A stretch of 12,620 bases of DNA from an uncultured Bacteroidales bacterium (GTDB taxonomy: Bacteria > Bacteroidota > Bacteroidia > Bacteroidales > Paludibacteraceae). This document shows, piece after piece, positions 6,982 through 12,620 of this stretch (position 1 is the stretch's first letter; each line of letters begins with the position of its first letter). The stretch is from assembly GCA_900321775.1 (NCBI GenBank), contig ONXE01000036.1, forward strand, positions 1 through 12,620. The letters run 5' to 3'. Position numbers and translations under genes: made by a program. The notes below the pieces were generated by a model. The model was given only the letters and a program-made list of their open reading frames with translations. It was not told where the DNA came from and made no database searches.

Positions 6982-8205
6982 TTAAGCCGTAGCGGACAGT
7001 TTCAGCATGTCGGCTTTGGCGATTTGTGCTTTGCAGTATTCCAGCGTCACTTCGAATTGTGTAGTCGGATGGGTCGGCATCTCATACATGATGTCGGTCA
7101 TCACCACCTCGCATAGGGCGCGGAGTCCGCGTGCACCGAGTTTGTAGGTAAGCGCCTGATCTACAATGTAGTCCAGCGCTTCCGGTGCGAACGTGAGTTT
7201 TACTCCGTCCATAGCCAGCAACTTGGTGTACTGCTTGATGAGTGCGTTCTTTGGCTCGGTGAGGATATTGCGCAATGCTACGCGGTCCAGCGGGTTGAGG
7301 TACGTGACGATAGGCAAACGGCCCACTATCTCAGGTATGAGTCCGAAGGACTTGAGGTCCTGTGGCGCTATATACTTGAGCATATTGTCTTTGTCGTAGG
7401 TCTTGGAGGATCGTTGTGCCTCGAAGCCTACCATCTGGGTGTTCAGGCGTTGTCCTATGATGCGCTCGATGCCATCGAATGCGCCGCCGCAGATGAAGAG
7501 AATATGGTGGGTGTTGACCTGTATGAAGCTCTGCTCCGGGTGCTTCCGTCCTCCTTGAGGCGGCACGTTGACAACAGAGCCTTCAAGCAGTTTGAGCAAA
7601 GCTTGCTGAACACCTTCACCCGACACGTCGCGAGTGATGCTGGGATTATCTCCCTTGCGCGCAATCTTGTCAATCTCGTCGATGAAGACTACGCCTCTTT
7701 CGGCCTGTTTGACATCGTAGTTGCATGCCTGCAACAGTCGCGAGAGGAGTGATTCAACATCCTCGCCTACGTAACCGGCTTGGGTGAGCACGGTAGCGTC
7801 AACCTGGGCAAACGGCACTTTCAGCATCTTGGCGATAGTGCGTGCCAACAGTGTCTTGCCCGTGCCGGTACGGCCCACGAGGATGATGTTCGATTTCTCG
7901 ATTTCCACGTCATCCTCCACCTTTTGGTTGATGCGCTTATAGTGGTTGTACACAGCCACAGAGAGGCTCTTCTTGGCTTCATCCTGGCCAATTACGTACT
8001 GGTCCAGATAAGCCTTGATTTCTGCCGGCTTGGGTACTGCACCCAATGAACTCTGCTCCTTGTAGTTGTTCACCACAGGGTCGTTCTTCATCACCTCGAA
8101 GGCAGCGCGGATGCAGTCGTCACAGATAAGCGAACCGTCCAAACCTCTGAGCATGAAAGGCTTGGCTTCTCCGCAGAAAGAGCAAGTATTGAGTTTTTTT
8201 GCCAT
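6982..8205 (-). CDS. clpX: ATP-dependent protease unfoldase ClpX
   Basis: This 407-aa AAA+ unfoldase recognises substrates and feeds them to ClpP. The N-terminal zinc-binding domain has Cys8, Cys11, Cys28 and Cys31. Walker A is GRTGTGKT at 111-118; the pore loop GYVGED spans 144-149; Walker B is VVFIDEID at 172-179; the RKH loop is GGRKHPEQ at 218-225. The ClpP-docking IGF loop is present as VGF at 259-261. Box VII PEIVGRLP is at 291-298 and the sensor-2 motif GARGLR at 357-362. The ATG overlaps the clpP stop by one base (TAATG), the usual sign of coupled translation in clpPX operons. Codons 3-4 sit in an A7 run, noted only as a curiosity. Confidence 0.97.
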   Translation of the reverse strand: MAKKLNTCSFCGEAKPFMLRGLDGSLICDDCIRAAFEVMKNDPVVNNYKEQSSLGAVPKPAEIKAYLDQYVIGQDEAKKSLSVAVYNHYKRINQKVEDDVEIEKSNIILVGRTGTGKTLLARTIAKMLKVPFAQVDATVLTQAGYVGEDVESLLSRLLQACNYDVKQAERGVVFIDEIDKIARKGDNPSITRDVSGEGVQQALLKLLEGSVVNVPPQGGRKHPEQSFIQVNTHHILFICGGAFDGIERIIGQRLNTQMVGFEAQRSSKTYDKDNMLKYIAPQDLKSFGLIPEIVGRLPIVTYLNPLDRVALRNILTEPKNALIKQYTKLLAMDGVKLTFAPEALDYIVDQALTYKLGARGLRALCEVVMTDIMYEMPTHPTTQFEVTLEYCKAQIAKADMLKLSATA

Positions 8206-8867
8206 TATTTCTTCGTGTAAACGCGGTCTATCATGCCGTATTCCAACGCTTCTTGAGCGGTCATCCAGTGGTCCCGGTCAGAGTCGGCTGTGATGCGCTC
8301 GATGCTATTGTGGCTATGGTCGGCGATGATCTGGTAGAGTTCTGTTTTGAGTTTGAGTATCTCTTTTACCGTTATTTCCATGTCGCTGGCCTGTCCCTGT
8401 GCACCACCCATAGGTTGGTGAATCATGATGCGGGAGTGGGGTAGGGCAGCTCGTTTGCCCTCGGCGCCTGCTACCAGCAGTACGGCCCCCATCGAGGCGG
8501 CCATTCCGGTGCAGATAGTTGAGACGTCGGACTTGATGAACTGCATCGTGTCGTAGATGCCGAGGCCTGCATAAACCGACCCGCCGGGGGTGTTCAGGTA
8601 GATGCTGATATCTTTCTCTGAATCGGTAGAGTCCAGATAGAGCAGCTGGGCCTGAATGACGTTGGCGGTATAGTCGTTGACTTCCGTGCCGAGGAAGATG
8701 ATGCGGTCCATCATCAGACGCGAGAACACGTCCATCTGGGTCACATTGAGTTGACGCTCTTCCAGAATGGAGGGCGAGATATATCCGGCGGAGTCCATCA
8801 TCACTTTCTCCACATGCATGGAGTTGAGTCCGAGATGTTTGGACGAGAAATTCAGAAAGTCGTTCAT
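8205..8867 (-). CDS. clpP: ATP-dependent Clp protease proteolytic subunit
   Basis: This 220-aa subunit forms the barrel peptidase of ClpXP. The catalytic triad is Ser125 (GMAASMGA at 121-128), His150 (MIHQP) and Asp199 (SDRDHW). The oligomer motif NTPGGSVYAG lies at 92-101. About 40 residues precede the conserved core (NVTQMDVFSRLMMDRIIFLG), longer than in E. coli ClpP; I recall such extensions in Bacteroidetes ClpP. An internal Met17 could be an alternative start. The gene is followed directly by clpX. In well-known Bacteroides genomes the gene before clpP is trigger factor; here it is a 5'-nucleotidase-C lipoprotein 27 bp upstream. Confidence 0.96.
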   Translation of the reverse strand: MNDFLNFSSKHLGLNSMHVEKVMMDSAGYISPSILEERQLNVTQMDVFSRLMMDRIIFLGTEVNDYTANVIQAQLLYLDSTDSEKDISIYLNTPGGSVYAGLGIYDTMQFIKSDVSTICTGMAASMGAVLLVAGAEGKRAALPHSRIMIHQPMGGAQGQASDMEITVKEILKLKTELYQIIADHSHNSIERITADSDRDHWMTAQEALEYGMIDRVYTKK

Positions 8868-8894
8868 ATTGTTACTTGTGTTTGTTACCTTAAA

Positions 8895-9662
8895 TTATTC
8901 GCGCACGCGTACGCGTCCGTCACATTTGGCAGCAACGGGCTGATTGTTGGCCGTGAGGGTCTTGACGTAGGAGATGTACTGGCTGCGGATCTTGATGCCT
9001 GTGTATTCGCGGTTCTTGAACTTGGCCAGTGCGTCCATGCCGTCAGCTCCGCCGCTCAAGTAGTCGCTGGTGACAACAAAATAATCCTTGTCCGCCTGAA
9101 CGGGTTTTCCTTGCACACACACGTCCAGCGCCTTCTTGGCACTTGGGTCGATCACATAGGTCATGCCGCTCACGCCTTGTCCGCCCTGAGCAGCCATCTG
9201 GTCTGCCAGTAACAGTACATTGTCGCCGCTCAGGGTGAGTATAACCACCTCATTTTCAAACGGCATCAACTCAAAGATAGAGCGCACGGTCAGCTCGCCT
9301 GCAGGCCAACTGCAACGCAGTCCACCCACGTTGACAACCGAGAAATCGGCTTTGTCGGGGTGTTGCATACGTACCGGGAAGAGGAGCGCGTCAGCTGCCC
9401 AGTTCAGCAGAGGAGACTCGGGTTGATAAGCAGACATATCCTCTGGAACGTGCCCGATGACCTCGTTGAGCATCTTGTCCATGGAGTCTCTGAGGGGCTG
9501 CAGCGAGGCCAGATAAGCAGAGTCCTGAATAGCGTCAAACGTTGAGTCCACGACTATAACTTCCGTCTCGATACTACTGACCTGAGCGGGTTTGCGTGCA
9601 CACGAAACGACCAGCGCCACTGTGGCGAGGGCAATGGAGAGGAAGGAGAATGTACGGCGCAT
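8895..9662 (-). CDS. Lipoprotein with 5'-nucleotidase C-terminal domain
   Basis: The 255-aa product starts with a lipoprotein signal peptide (MRRTFSFLS..., lipobox LVVSC, modified Cys21). Residues about 45-240 match the 5'-nucleotidase C-terminal, substrate-binding domain: NVGGLRCSWPAGELT at 111-125, MPFENEVV at 133-140, and SDYLSGGADGMD at 199-210. These motifs hold the nucleotide base and sugar in complete enzymes. The N-terminal metallophosphatase domain with its metal-binding His/Asp motifs is absent, and no such gene is in the window. In Bacteroidetes the two halves are often separate adjacent genes, so the partner may be elsewhere or lost. Alone it is probably not catalytic. It is likely lipid-anchored facing the periplasm. 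It lies 11 bp after the zinc-ribbon gene and 27 bp before clpP. Confidence 0.88.
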   Translation of the reverse strand: MRRTFSFLSIALATVALVVSCARKPAQVSSIETEVIVVDSTFDAIQDSAYLASLQPLRDSMDKMLNEVIGHVPEDMSAYQPESPLLNWAADALLFPVRMQHPDKADFSVVNVGGLRCSWPAGELTVRSIFELMPFENEVVILTLSGDNVLLLADQMAAQGGQGVSGMTYVIDPSAKKALDVCVQGKPVQADKDYFVVTSDYLSGGADGMDALAKFKNREYTGIKIRSQYISYVKTLTANNQPVAAKCDGRVRVRE

Positions 9663-9673
9663 AACAGTGCTGA

Positions 9674-10465
9674 TTATCTGATTCGTACAGGTTTAACTTC
9701 TGCTGCCAAGTCCGGGTCGATAAGGATACGTCCGCAGTACTCGCAAGGGATGATCTTCTTGCGGAGGCGGATATCCAGCTGACGCTGAGCAGGAATACGG
9801 TTGTGGCAACCTCCGCAAGCGTCATACTTGCGTTGTTCGTCATGCTCTACAGTCACGACAGCCAAACCGTTGCGTGCGTTCTTGCGCAGACGCTTGAAGG
9901 CAGCCAGCAGACGGTCTTCAATATTGCCTTCGAGTTTGCCGGCACGAATCATCAGAGTCTCAGTCTGCTCTTTGGTTTCGGCGAGGATATCGTTGAGTTC
10001 AGCCTGTTTCTGGTTGAGGTCAGAGGTACGTTCTTCAATCTCGCTCACCGTTTTGGTCTTTTCTGCGGTTTTGCGCTCCAGGACTTCGTTGTTCTCGTTG
10101 ATACGTTTCTCGCAGAGTTCGATTTCGAGTTGGTTGTACTCGATTTCTTTGGAGATAGCGTCAAACTCGCGGTTGTTGCGCACGTTGTTCTGCTGATCTT
10201 TCAGTTTGCTGATGGCAGCTTTAGCCATATCAATTTTGACGCGCATCTCGCTGATTTTCAGTTCGCACTGTTTGATGTCAGCTTCGATGTTGTCTCGGCG
10301 TGTACGCAGACCTTCCACGTCGTCAGCCATGTCTTTTACTTCCTGCGGAAGCTCACCCTGGAGTACGCGCAGGCTGTCAATTTTGGAGTCCACCAACTGG
10401 AGTTCGTAGAGGGCTTTGAGTTTTTCCTCTATCGACAATTCACTTGGGTCAATTCTTCTTGCCAT
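9674..10465 (-). CDS. C4-type zinc ribbon coiled-coil protein
   Basis: This 263-aa protein is a long charged coiled coil (about 15-180, repeated Glu/Lys/Ile/Leu heptads) followed by a zinc ribbon with CGGCHNRIP at 217-225 (Cys217, Cys220) and CEYCGRIL at 241-248 (Cys241, Cys244). This architecture matches the COG1579 / zf-RING_7 family. Characterised relatives in Helicobacter and Chlamydia bind the sigma factor RpoN or nucleic acid, but this role cannot be assumed here. The spacing between Cys pairs (20 residues) is intact, so zinc binding is expected. It lies 31 bp after the NIF3-like gene; I recall this pair being neighbours in many bacteria, suggesting a shared function. Confidence 0.9.
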   Translation of the reverse strand: MARRIDPSELSIEEKLKALYELQLVDSKIDSLRVLQGELPQEVKDMADDVEGLRTRRDNIEADIKQCELKISEMRVKIDMAKAAISKLKDQQNNVRNNREFDAISKEIEYNQLEIELCEKRINENNEVLERKTAEKTKTVSEIEERTSDLNQKQAELNDILAETKEQTETLMIRAGKLEGNIEDRLLAAFKRLRKNARNGLAVVTVEHDEQRKYDACGGCHNRIPAQRQLDIRLRKKIIPCEYCGRILIDPDLAAEVKPVRIR

Positions 10466-10496
10466 AATATGTAATATTTTTAGTTTATTTTCAGTT

Positions 10497-11258
10497 TTAT
10501 ACGTAAGCCTTTACGGGGCTTAGGTCCGTAGTTGCGAAGCGCAGTTGTATCGGGGCGTCCTTGAGGAGCTCGCGGTAGATATCTTTGATGAACTGCTCGG
10601 ATTCGAAGTGCCCGATGTCGAGGACCATGATTCTTCCGTCCGCCTGGAGGAACTGGTGATGCTTGAAGTCGGAACTGATGAAGGCTTCTGCTCCGCCCTG
10701 AATGGCGTCCTCAAGGAACTCGGCACATGCTCCGCCACCGAAAGCCACGCGGCTGATTGTCGTTTTGACAGGCTGTGTGTAGCGAATGGCAGAGGTGTGG
10801 AACTTTTCCTTCACCAAAGCCATCAACTCTTCTGCTTTTAGCGGCTTGGGCAGGTTGCCTATGACTCCGTAGTTGTCCGCCGAAAGCGGCTGGTAATCAG
10901 AGACACAAAGCTGCTCAGCCATGTGTCCGCTGATGCCGTGTAGCCAACGGTCCATAGGCGTGTGCGAGGAATAGATACAAATTCCGTGCCGAATGGCTTT
11001 TTCTGCCACTCGTTCCTGAAAAGTGAGTCCTTGAATAGTGCTCAAGGGCTGGAAAAGCAATGGGTGGTGTGTGAGGATGAGGTCGGAGTGCGCCTCGATT
11101 GCTTCGTCAATAACAGCCTCGGTAACGTCCGTGCAGCAAAGAACGGACGCTATGTCAGCATCGTTGTGACCAATCTGCAGTCCCGAATTGTCCCATTCCG
11201 CTTGGGTGGACAGGGGGGCTACCGATTCGATAATATCGATAATATCTTTAAGAAGCAA
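10497..11258 (-). CDS. NIF3/DUF34 family metal-binding protein, short form
   Basis: This 253-aa protein belongs to the NIF3 (DUF34, YbgI) family, often labelled GTP cyclohydrolase 1 type 2 homologue although the true reaction is not established. Metal-binding residues are complete: His64, His65 (ILTHHPLLF), Asp103 (SSHTPMD), His217 and Glu221 (DIGHFESEQF at 214-223). The N-terminus has EWDNSGLQIG at 21-30. Its length is like E. coli YbgI; many Bacteroidetes copies are about 365 aa with a PII-like insert, which is missing here. The start is TTG at 11258, overlapping the DUF5606 gene by 11 bp and preceded on the coding strand by AGGAAG. No in-frame ATG lies before codon 102, and the conserved N-terminal motif needs this upstream start. 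Confidence 0.92.
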   Translation of the reverse strand: MLLKDIIDIIESVAPLSTQAEWDNSGLQIGHNDADIASVLCCTDVTEAVIDEAIEAHSDLILTHHPLLFQPLSTIQGLTFQERVAEKAIRHGICIYSSHTPMDRWLHGISGHMAEQLCVSDYQPLSADNYGVIGNLPKPLKAEELMALVKEKFHTSAIRYTQPVKTTISRVAFGGGACAEFLEDAIQGGAEAFISSDFKHHQFLQADGRIMVLDIGHFESEQFIKDIYRELLKDAPIQLRFATTDLSPVKAYV

Positions 11259-11679
11259 CTTCCTGTTTGTCCTCTTTTTCTTCTTCTATAGGTTTGAAAT
11301 CAGTAATGTTAGCGTTGATGAGGATGTTGTACCACTGCACCAGTTTGCGGATGTCGGAGGGATAGACGCGGTCCTGATCCCAGTCGGGCAGAACAGCGGT
11401 CATGTAGTCGCAAAGCGTCTGTTTGTCAGCCTTTTTCAGGTCGAGAGCAGAGGGTTTGCCGTTCTCGTGTTTCTTTACTTTCTCCAACACTTCCCACAGG
11501 GCGATGTCGTCGCCGGTAGTGAACATCGAAACGTCAGCCAGGCTGACAATCTTGTCACGCGCATAGGTAGGCATACGTTTGCCGTCCACGAGTGACTCTA
11601 CAATCAGCATGTTATTGCCGCGACTAATCAGTTTGTACAAACCGGACTTGCCGGTGATAGACAGAATATTTTTAAGCAT
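11248..11679 (-). CDS. DUF5606 domain protein, first gene of the operon
   Basis: The 143-aa soluble protein has no signal peptide. It starts MLKNILSITGKSGLYKLIS, contains NMLIVESLVDGKRMPTYA at 23-40, and has VYPSDIRKLVQWYNILIN at 105-122. These match my memory of DUF5606, a Bacteroidetes family of unknown function. The C-terminal tail (about 129-143) is strongly acidic and Lys-rich and overlaps the NIF3-like gene by 11 bp. It is the first gene downstream of a near-consensus promoter, so it leads the long operon. Confidence 0.88.
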   Translation of the reverse strand: MLKNILSITGKSGLYKLISRGNNMLIVESLVDGKRMPTYARDKIVSLADVSMFTTGDDIALWEVLEKVKKHENGKPSALDLKKADKQTLCDYMTAVLPDWDQDRVYPSDIRKLVQWYNILINANITDFKPIEEEKEDKQEVAS

Positions 11680-11707
11680 AATACGTCAATCTAATTAAAA
11701 TCGGCTG

Positions 11708-11739
11708 CAAAGTTACAACTTTTTTTTGATATGTCCAAA
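11708..11739 (-). promoter_or_regulatory. Main promoter of the nine-gene operon
   Basis: On the minus strand TTTG (11739-11736) is followed after 20 bp by TAACTTTG (11715-11708), an excellent match to the Bacteroidetes -33/-7 consensus. Transcription would begin near 11701, leaving about 20 nt before the DUF5606 ATG at 11679. No comparable promoter was seen in the short gaps downstream, which supports one long transcript. Confidence 0.85.
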
Positions 11740-11887
11740 TTTTTTACCTATTTTCGCACCAATTCATAGCATTTTGTTATGTTTTTGCTCTAAAACAGTC
11801 ACAAACCCAGCAGAAAATGGTTCAGGGTTCATGGTTAAGGAGTTCTTATCTCGGCAAAGCCTCGAACGATCGCTTCGCGTGCAAGGG

Positions 11888-11914
11888 GTTCAAGGAGTTT
11901 AAGGAGTTCAAGGA
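11888..11914. repeat. 9-bp tandem repeat, three copies
   Basis: GTTCAAGGA at 11888-11896, GTTTAAGGA at 11897-11905, GTTCAAGGA at 11906-11914. It lies in the gene-free stretch upstream of the operon promoter. No function is evident. Confidence 0.9.
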
Positions 11915-11951
11915 GGGATGAGGGAAGATGCGCTGCTTCAGCAAGATATAT

Positions 11952-12012
11952 GCAAGGGGTACGCAAGGCCGTCTCATAAATGTATAGCGAATGCCACGAG
12001 TTTGTAACGCTT
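11952..12012. repeat. Degenerate 61-bp direct repeat, copy 1
   Basis: Aligns without gaps to 12149-12209, 197 bp away, with about 50 of 61 bases identical by hand count. Shared blocks include GTCTCATAAAT and CGAGTTTGTAACG. The differences show no codon-position bias in the open minus frame, so the unit is more likely a non-coding repeat than a gene duplication. Confidence 0.8.
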
Positions 12013-12054
12013 CAAGATGTAGAAGAATTTGGTGGGCAAAAGTGAAGAAAAGAG

Positions 12055-12077
12055 CCCCCGTTGTCAAAAATCGGGGG
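12055..12077 (-). repeat. CCCCCG/CGGGGG hairpin, possible minus-strand terminator
   Basis: CCCCCG at 12055-12060 pairs with CGGGGG at 12072-12077 around an 11-nt loop. On the minus strand the stem is followed by CTCTTTTCTT, moderately U-rich, so it could end a transcript entering from the right. The loop is large for a terminator and no gene ends clearly here, so the role is uncertain. Confidence 0.5.
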
Positions 12078-12148
12078 AGGTGAGATTGATAATCAATGGT
12101 TTAAGGGTGCCATTTTGACAATCGTCCCAAGACCGTCCCAAGAGAGTC

Positions 12149-12209
12149 GCAAGATGTATGCAAGGCGGTCTCATAAATATATGGAGAATTTCGCGAGTTT
12201 GTAACGTTT
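12149..12209. repeat. Degenerate 61-bp direct repeat, copy 2
   Basis: Second copy of the unit at 11952-12012, same orientation. It is preceded on the plus strand by two 11-bp units (12122-12143), which the first copy lacks. Confidence 0.8.
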
Positions 12210-12250
12210 TTCGATAATTGATATGCGCGCGAAAAGGAGGATAGGAAGGA

Positions 12251-12267
12251 GCCGGATAATATCCGGC
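12251..12267. repeat. Perfect 7-bp hairpin
   Basis: GCCGGAT (12251-12257), loop AAT, ATCCGGC (12261-12267). No U tract follows on either strand. Its role is unknown. Confidence 0.7.
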
Positions 12268-12315
12268 GAAATGGACGAAGCCTGAAGACCGGCGTAAAAG
12301 AAGAAAGCCAGCTGT

Positions 12316-12345
12316 TTCGCTTCTCCGTGAGCAAACCGAAGCGAA
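12316..12345. repeat. 8-bp inverted repeat
   Basis: TTCGCTTC at 12316-12323 and GAAGCGAA at 12338-12345 with a 14-nt loop. It sits 25 bp before the large inverted repeat. No U tract follows on the plus strand. Confidence 0.6.
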
Positions 12346-12370
12346 GAAACAAGATGTGAGATGTGAAATG

Positions 12371-12459
12371 CAAAACGTGCGAGTGCGAGATGCGGAAAGT
12401 TGTATATTGCTGAAAGACAGTATATTGTGAGAATTCGCATCTCGCACTCGCACGTTTTG
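12371..12459. repeat. Perfect 24-bp inverted repeat with 41-nt loop
   Basis: Positions 12371-12394 (CAAAACGTGCGAG to GATGCG) are the exact reverse complement of 12436-12459. The loop 12395-12435 contains two TATATTG motifs. It is preceded by a tandem pair of GATGTGA (12353-12366). No transposase, target-site duplication or gene is associated with it. It could be a folded RNA, a palindromic intergenic element or a short non-autonomous mobile element. Confidence 0.9.
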
Positions 12460-12620
12460 ATTATTATATAGGTAGCCGAATGTCAAGGGCGGATTATTTG
12501 ATTTAGCGTGTCGTTAGTGCTGTCCTGATGATTCTTGGCCGGCAACCAGCCGAGAGTAATGGAAGAAGAAGACAGAAAGTGAACTTTTCGAAAAATAAGG
12601 TGTTTGCAGATAGTGGGAAG

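Larger units (their letters stand above)
11740..12620. other. Gene-free, repeat-rich stretch
   Basis: About 880 bp hold no convincing gene. Minus-strand frames at 11846-12067, 12064-12486 and 12171-12440 are open, but they overlap each other in different frames, lack family features and run through repeats. The stretch contains the tandem repeat, paired repeat and hairpins listed separately. It also has two copies of an 11-bp unit TCGTCCCAAGA-like at 12122-12143 and a 9-bp inverted repeat TTGTCAAAA (12061-12069) / TTTTGACAA (12113-12121). A gene partly outside the right edge cannot be excluded. Confidence 0.65.

Noticed and set aside
8193..8205. A7 run at clpX codons 2-4 as a programmed frameshift site
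   Set aside because: Such runs are common at Lys-Lys codons, and no alternative product in the shifted frame was seen.
8901..8920. Palindrome ACGCGTACGCGT near the end of the nucleotidase-C gene
   Set aside because: It encodes the Val/Arg-rich C-terminus and is most simply explained by codon use.
12064..12486. 140-aa minus frame in the repeat-rich stretch
   Set aside because: It runs through repeats and hairpins, overlaps other open frames, and shows no codon-position bias between the repeat copies it crosses.
12483..12620. Minus-strand frame open from the right edge (45 aa ending in Ile-Ile-Arg-Pro), and a second frame with a lipobox-like Leu-Ser-Ala-Gly-Cys
   Set aside because: Neither has a start codon inside the window, and neither gives a recognisable family; the lipobox-like frame stops soon after the cysteine.

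Overview
The window looks like a chromosomal segment from a Bacteroidales bacterium, most likely Prevotella-like. Three things point there. The promoters match the Bacteroidetes form (TTTG, about 20 bp, TAnnTTTG) instead of sigma-70 boxes. The genes include Bacteroidetes-typical families: a DUF5606 protein, a ClpP with a long N-terminal extension, and a secreted Big_2-type surface protein. Start codons follow A-rich leaders, not strong Shine-Dalgarno sequences. No rRNA, tRNA, CRISPR array, insertion sequence or phage gene was seen.

Layout, left to right. Positions 1-97 hold no recognisable gene. Positions 98-2117 form a minus-strand unit: a promoter-like -7 box, a secreted 568-aa beta-rich surface protein, a very small protein of 49-53 aa about 39 nt downstream, and a strong UUCG-loop terminator. 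Positions 2118-2284 are a divergent regulatory region built around a concentric inverted repeat. dusB (tRNA-dihydrouridine synthase) follows on the plus strand. Positions 3336-3508 separate convergent genes and hold an 11-bp tandem repeat and a terminator.

Positions 3509-11739 form one long minus-strand gene cluster. Transcription would start at a near-consensus promoter at 11708-11739 and run DUF5606, NIF3-like, C4 zinc-ribbon/coiled-coil, 5'-nucleotidase-C-domain lipoprotein, clpP, clpX, mpl, comEB-type dCMP deaminase, ctpA, ending at the terminator at 3405-3447. Gaps are -11, 31, 11, 27, -1, 11, 2 and 79 bp, so a polycistronic operon is likely. Its themes are protein quality control (ClpXP), murein recycling (Mpl), envelope proteolysis (CtpA) and nucleotide metabolism (dCMP deaminase, 5'-nucleotidase C domain), plus poorly characterised conserved proteins. 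The shared purpose, if any, is not shown by the sequence.

Positions 11740-12620 carry no convincing gene. They are dense in repeats: a 9-bp tandem repeat, two copies of a roughly 61-bp degenerate repeat, several short hairpins and a perfect 24-bp inverted repeat with a 41-nt loop. I did not find a defence system or an obvious new multi-gene system. The best leads for something undescribed are the tiny protein downstream of the secreted protein, the concentric operator-like repeat at 2174-2271, and the large hairpin at 12371-12459.
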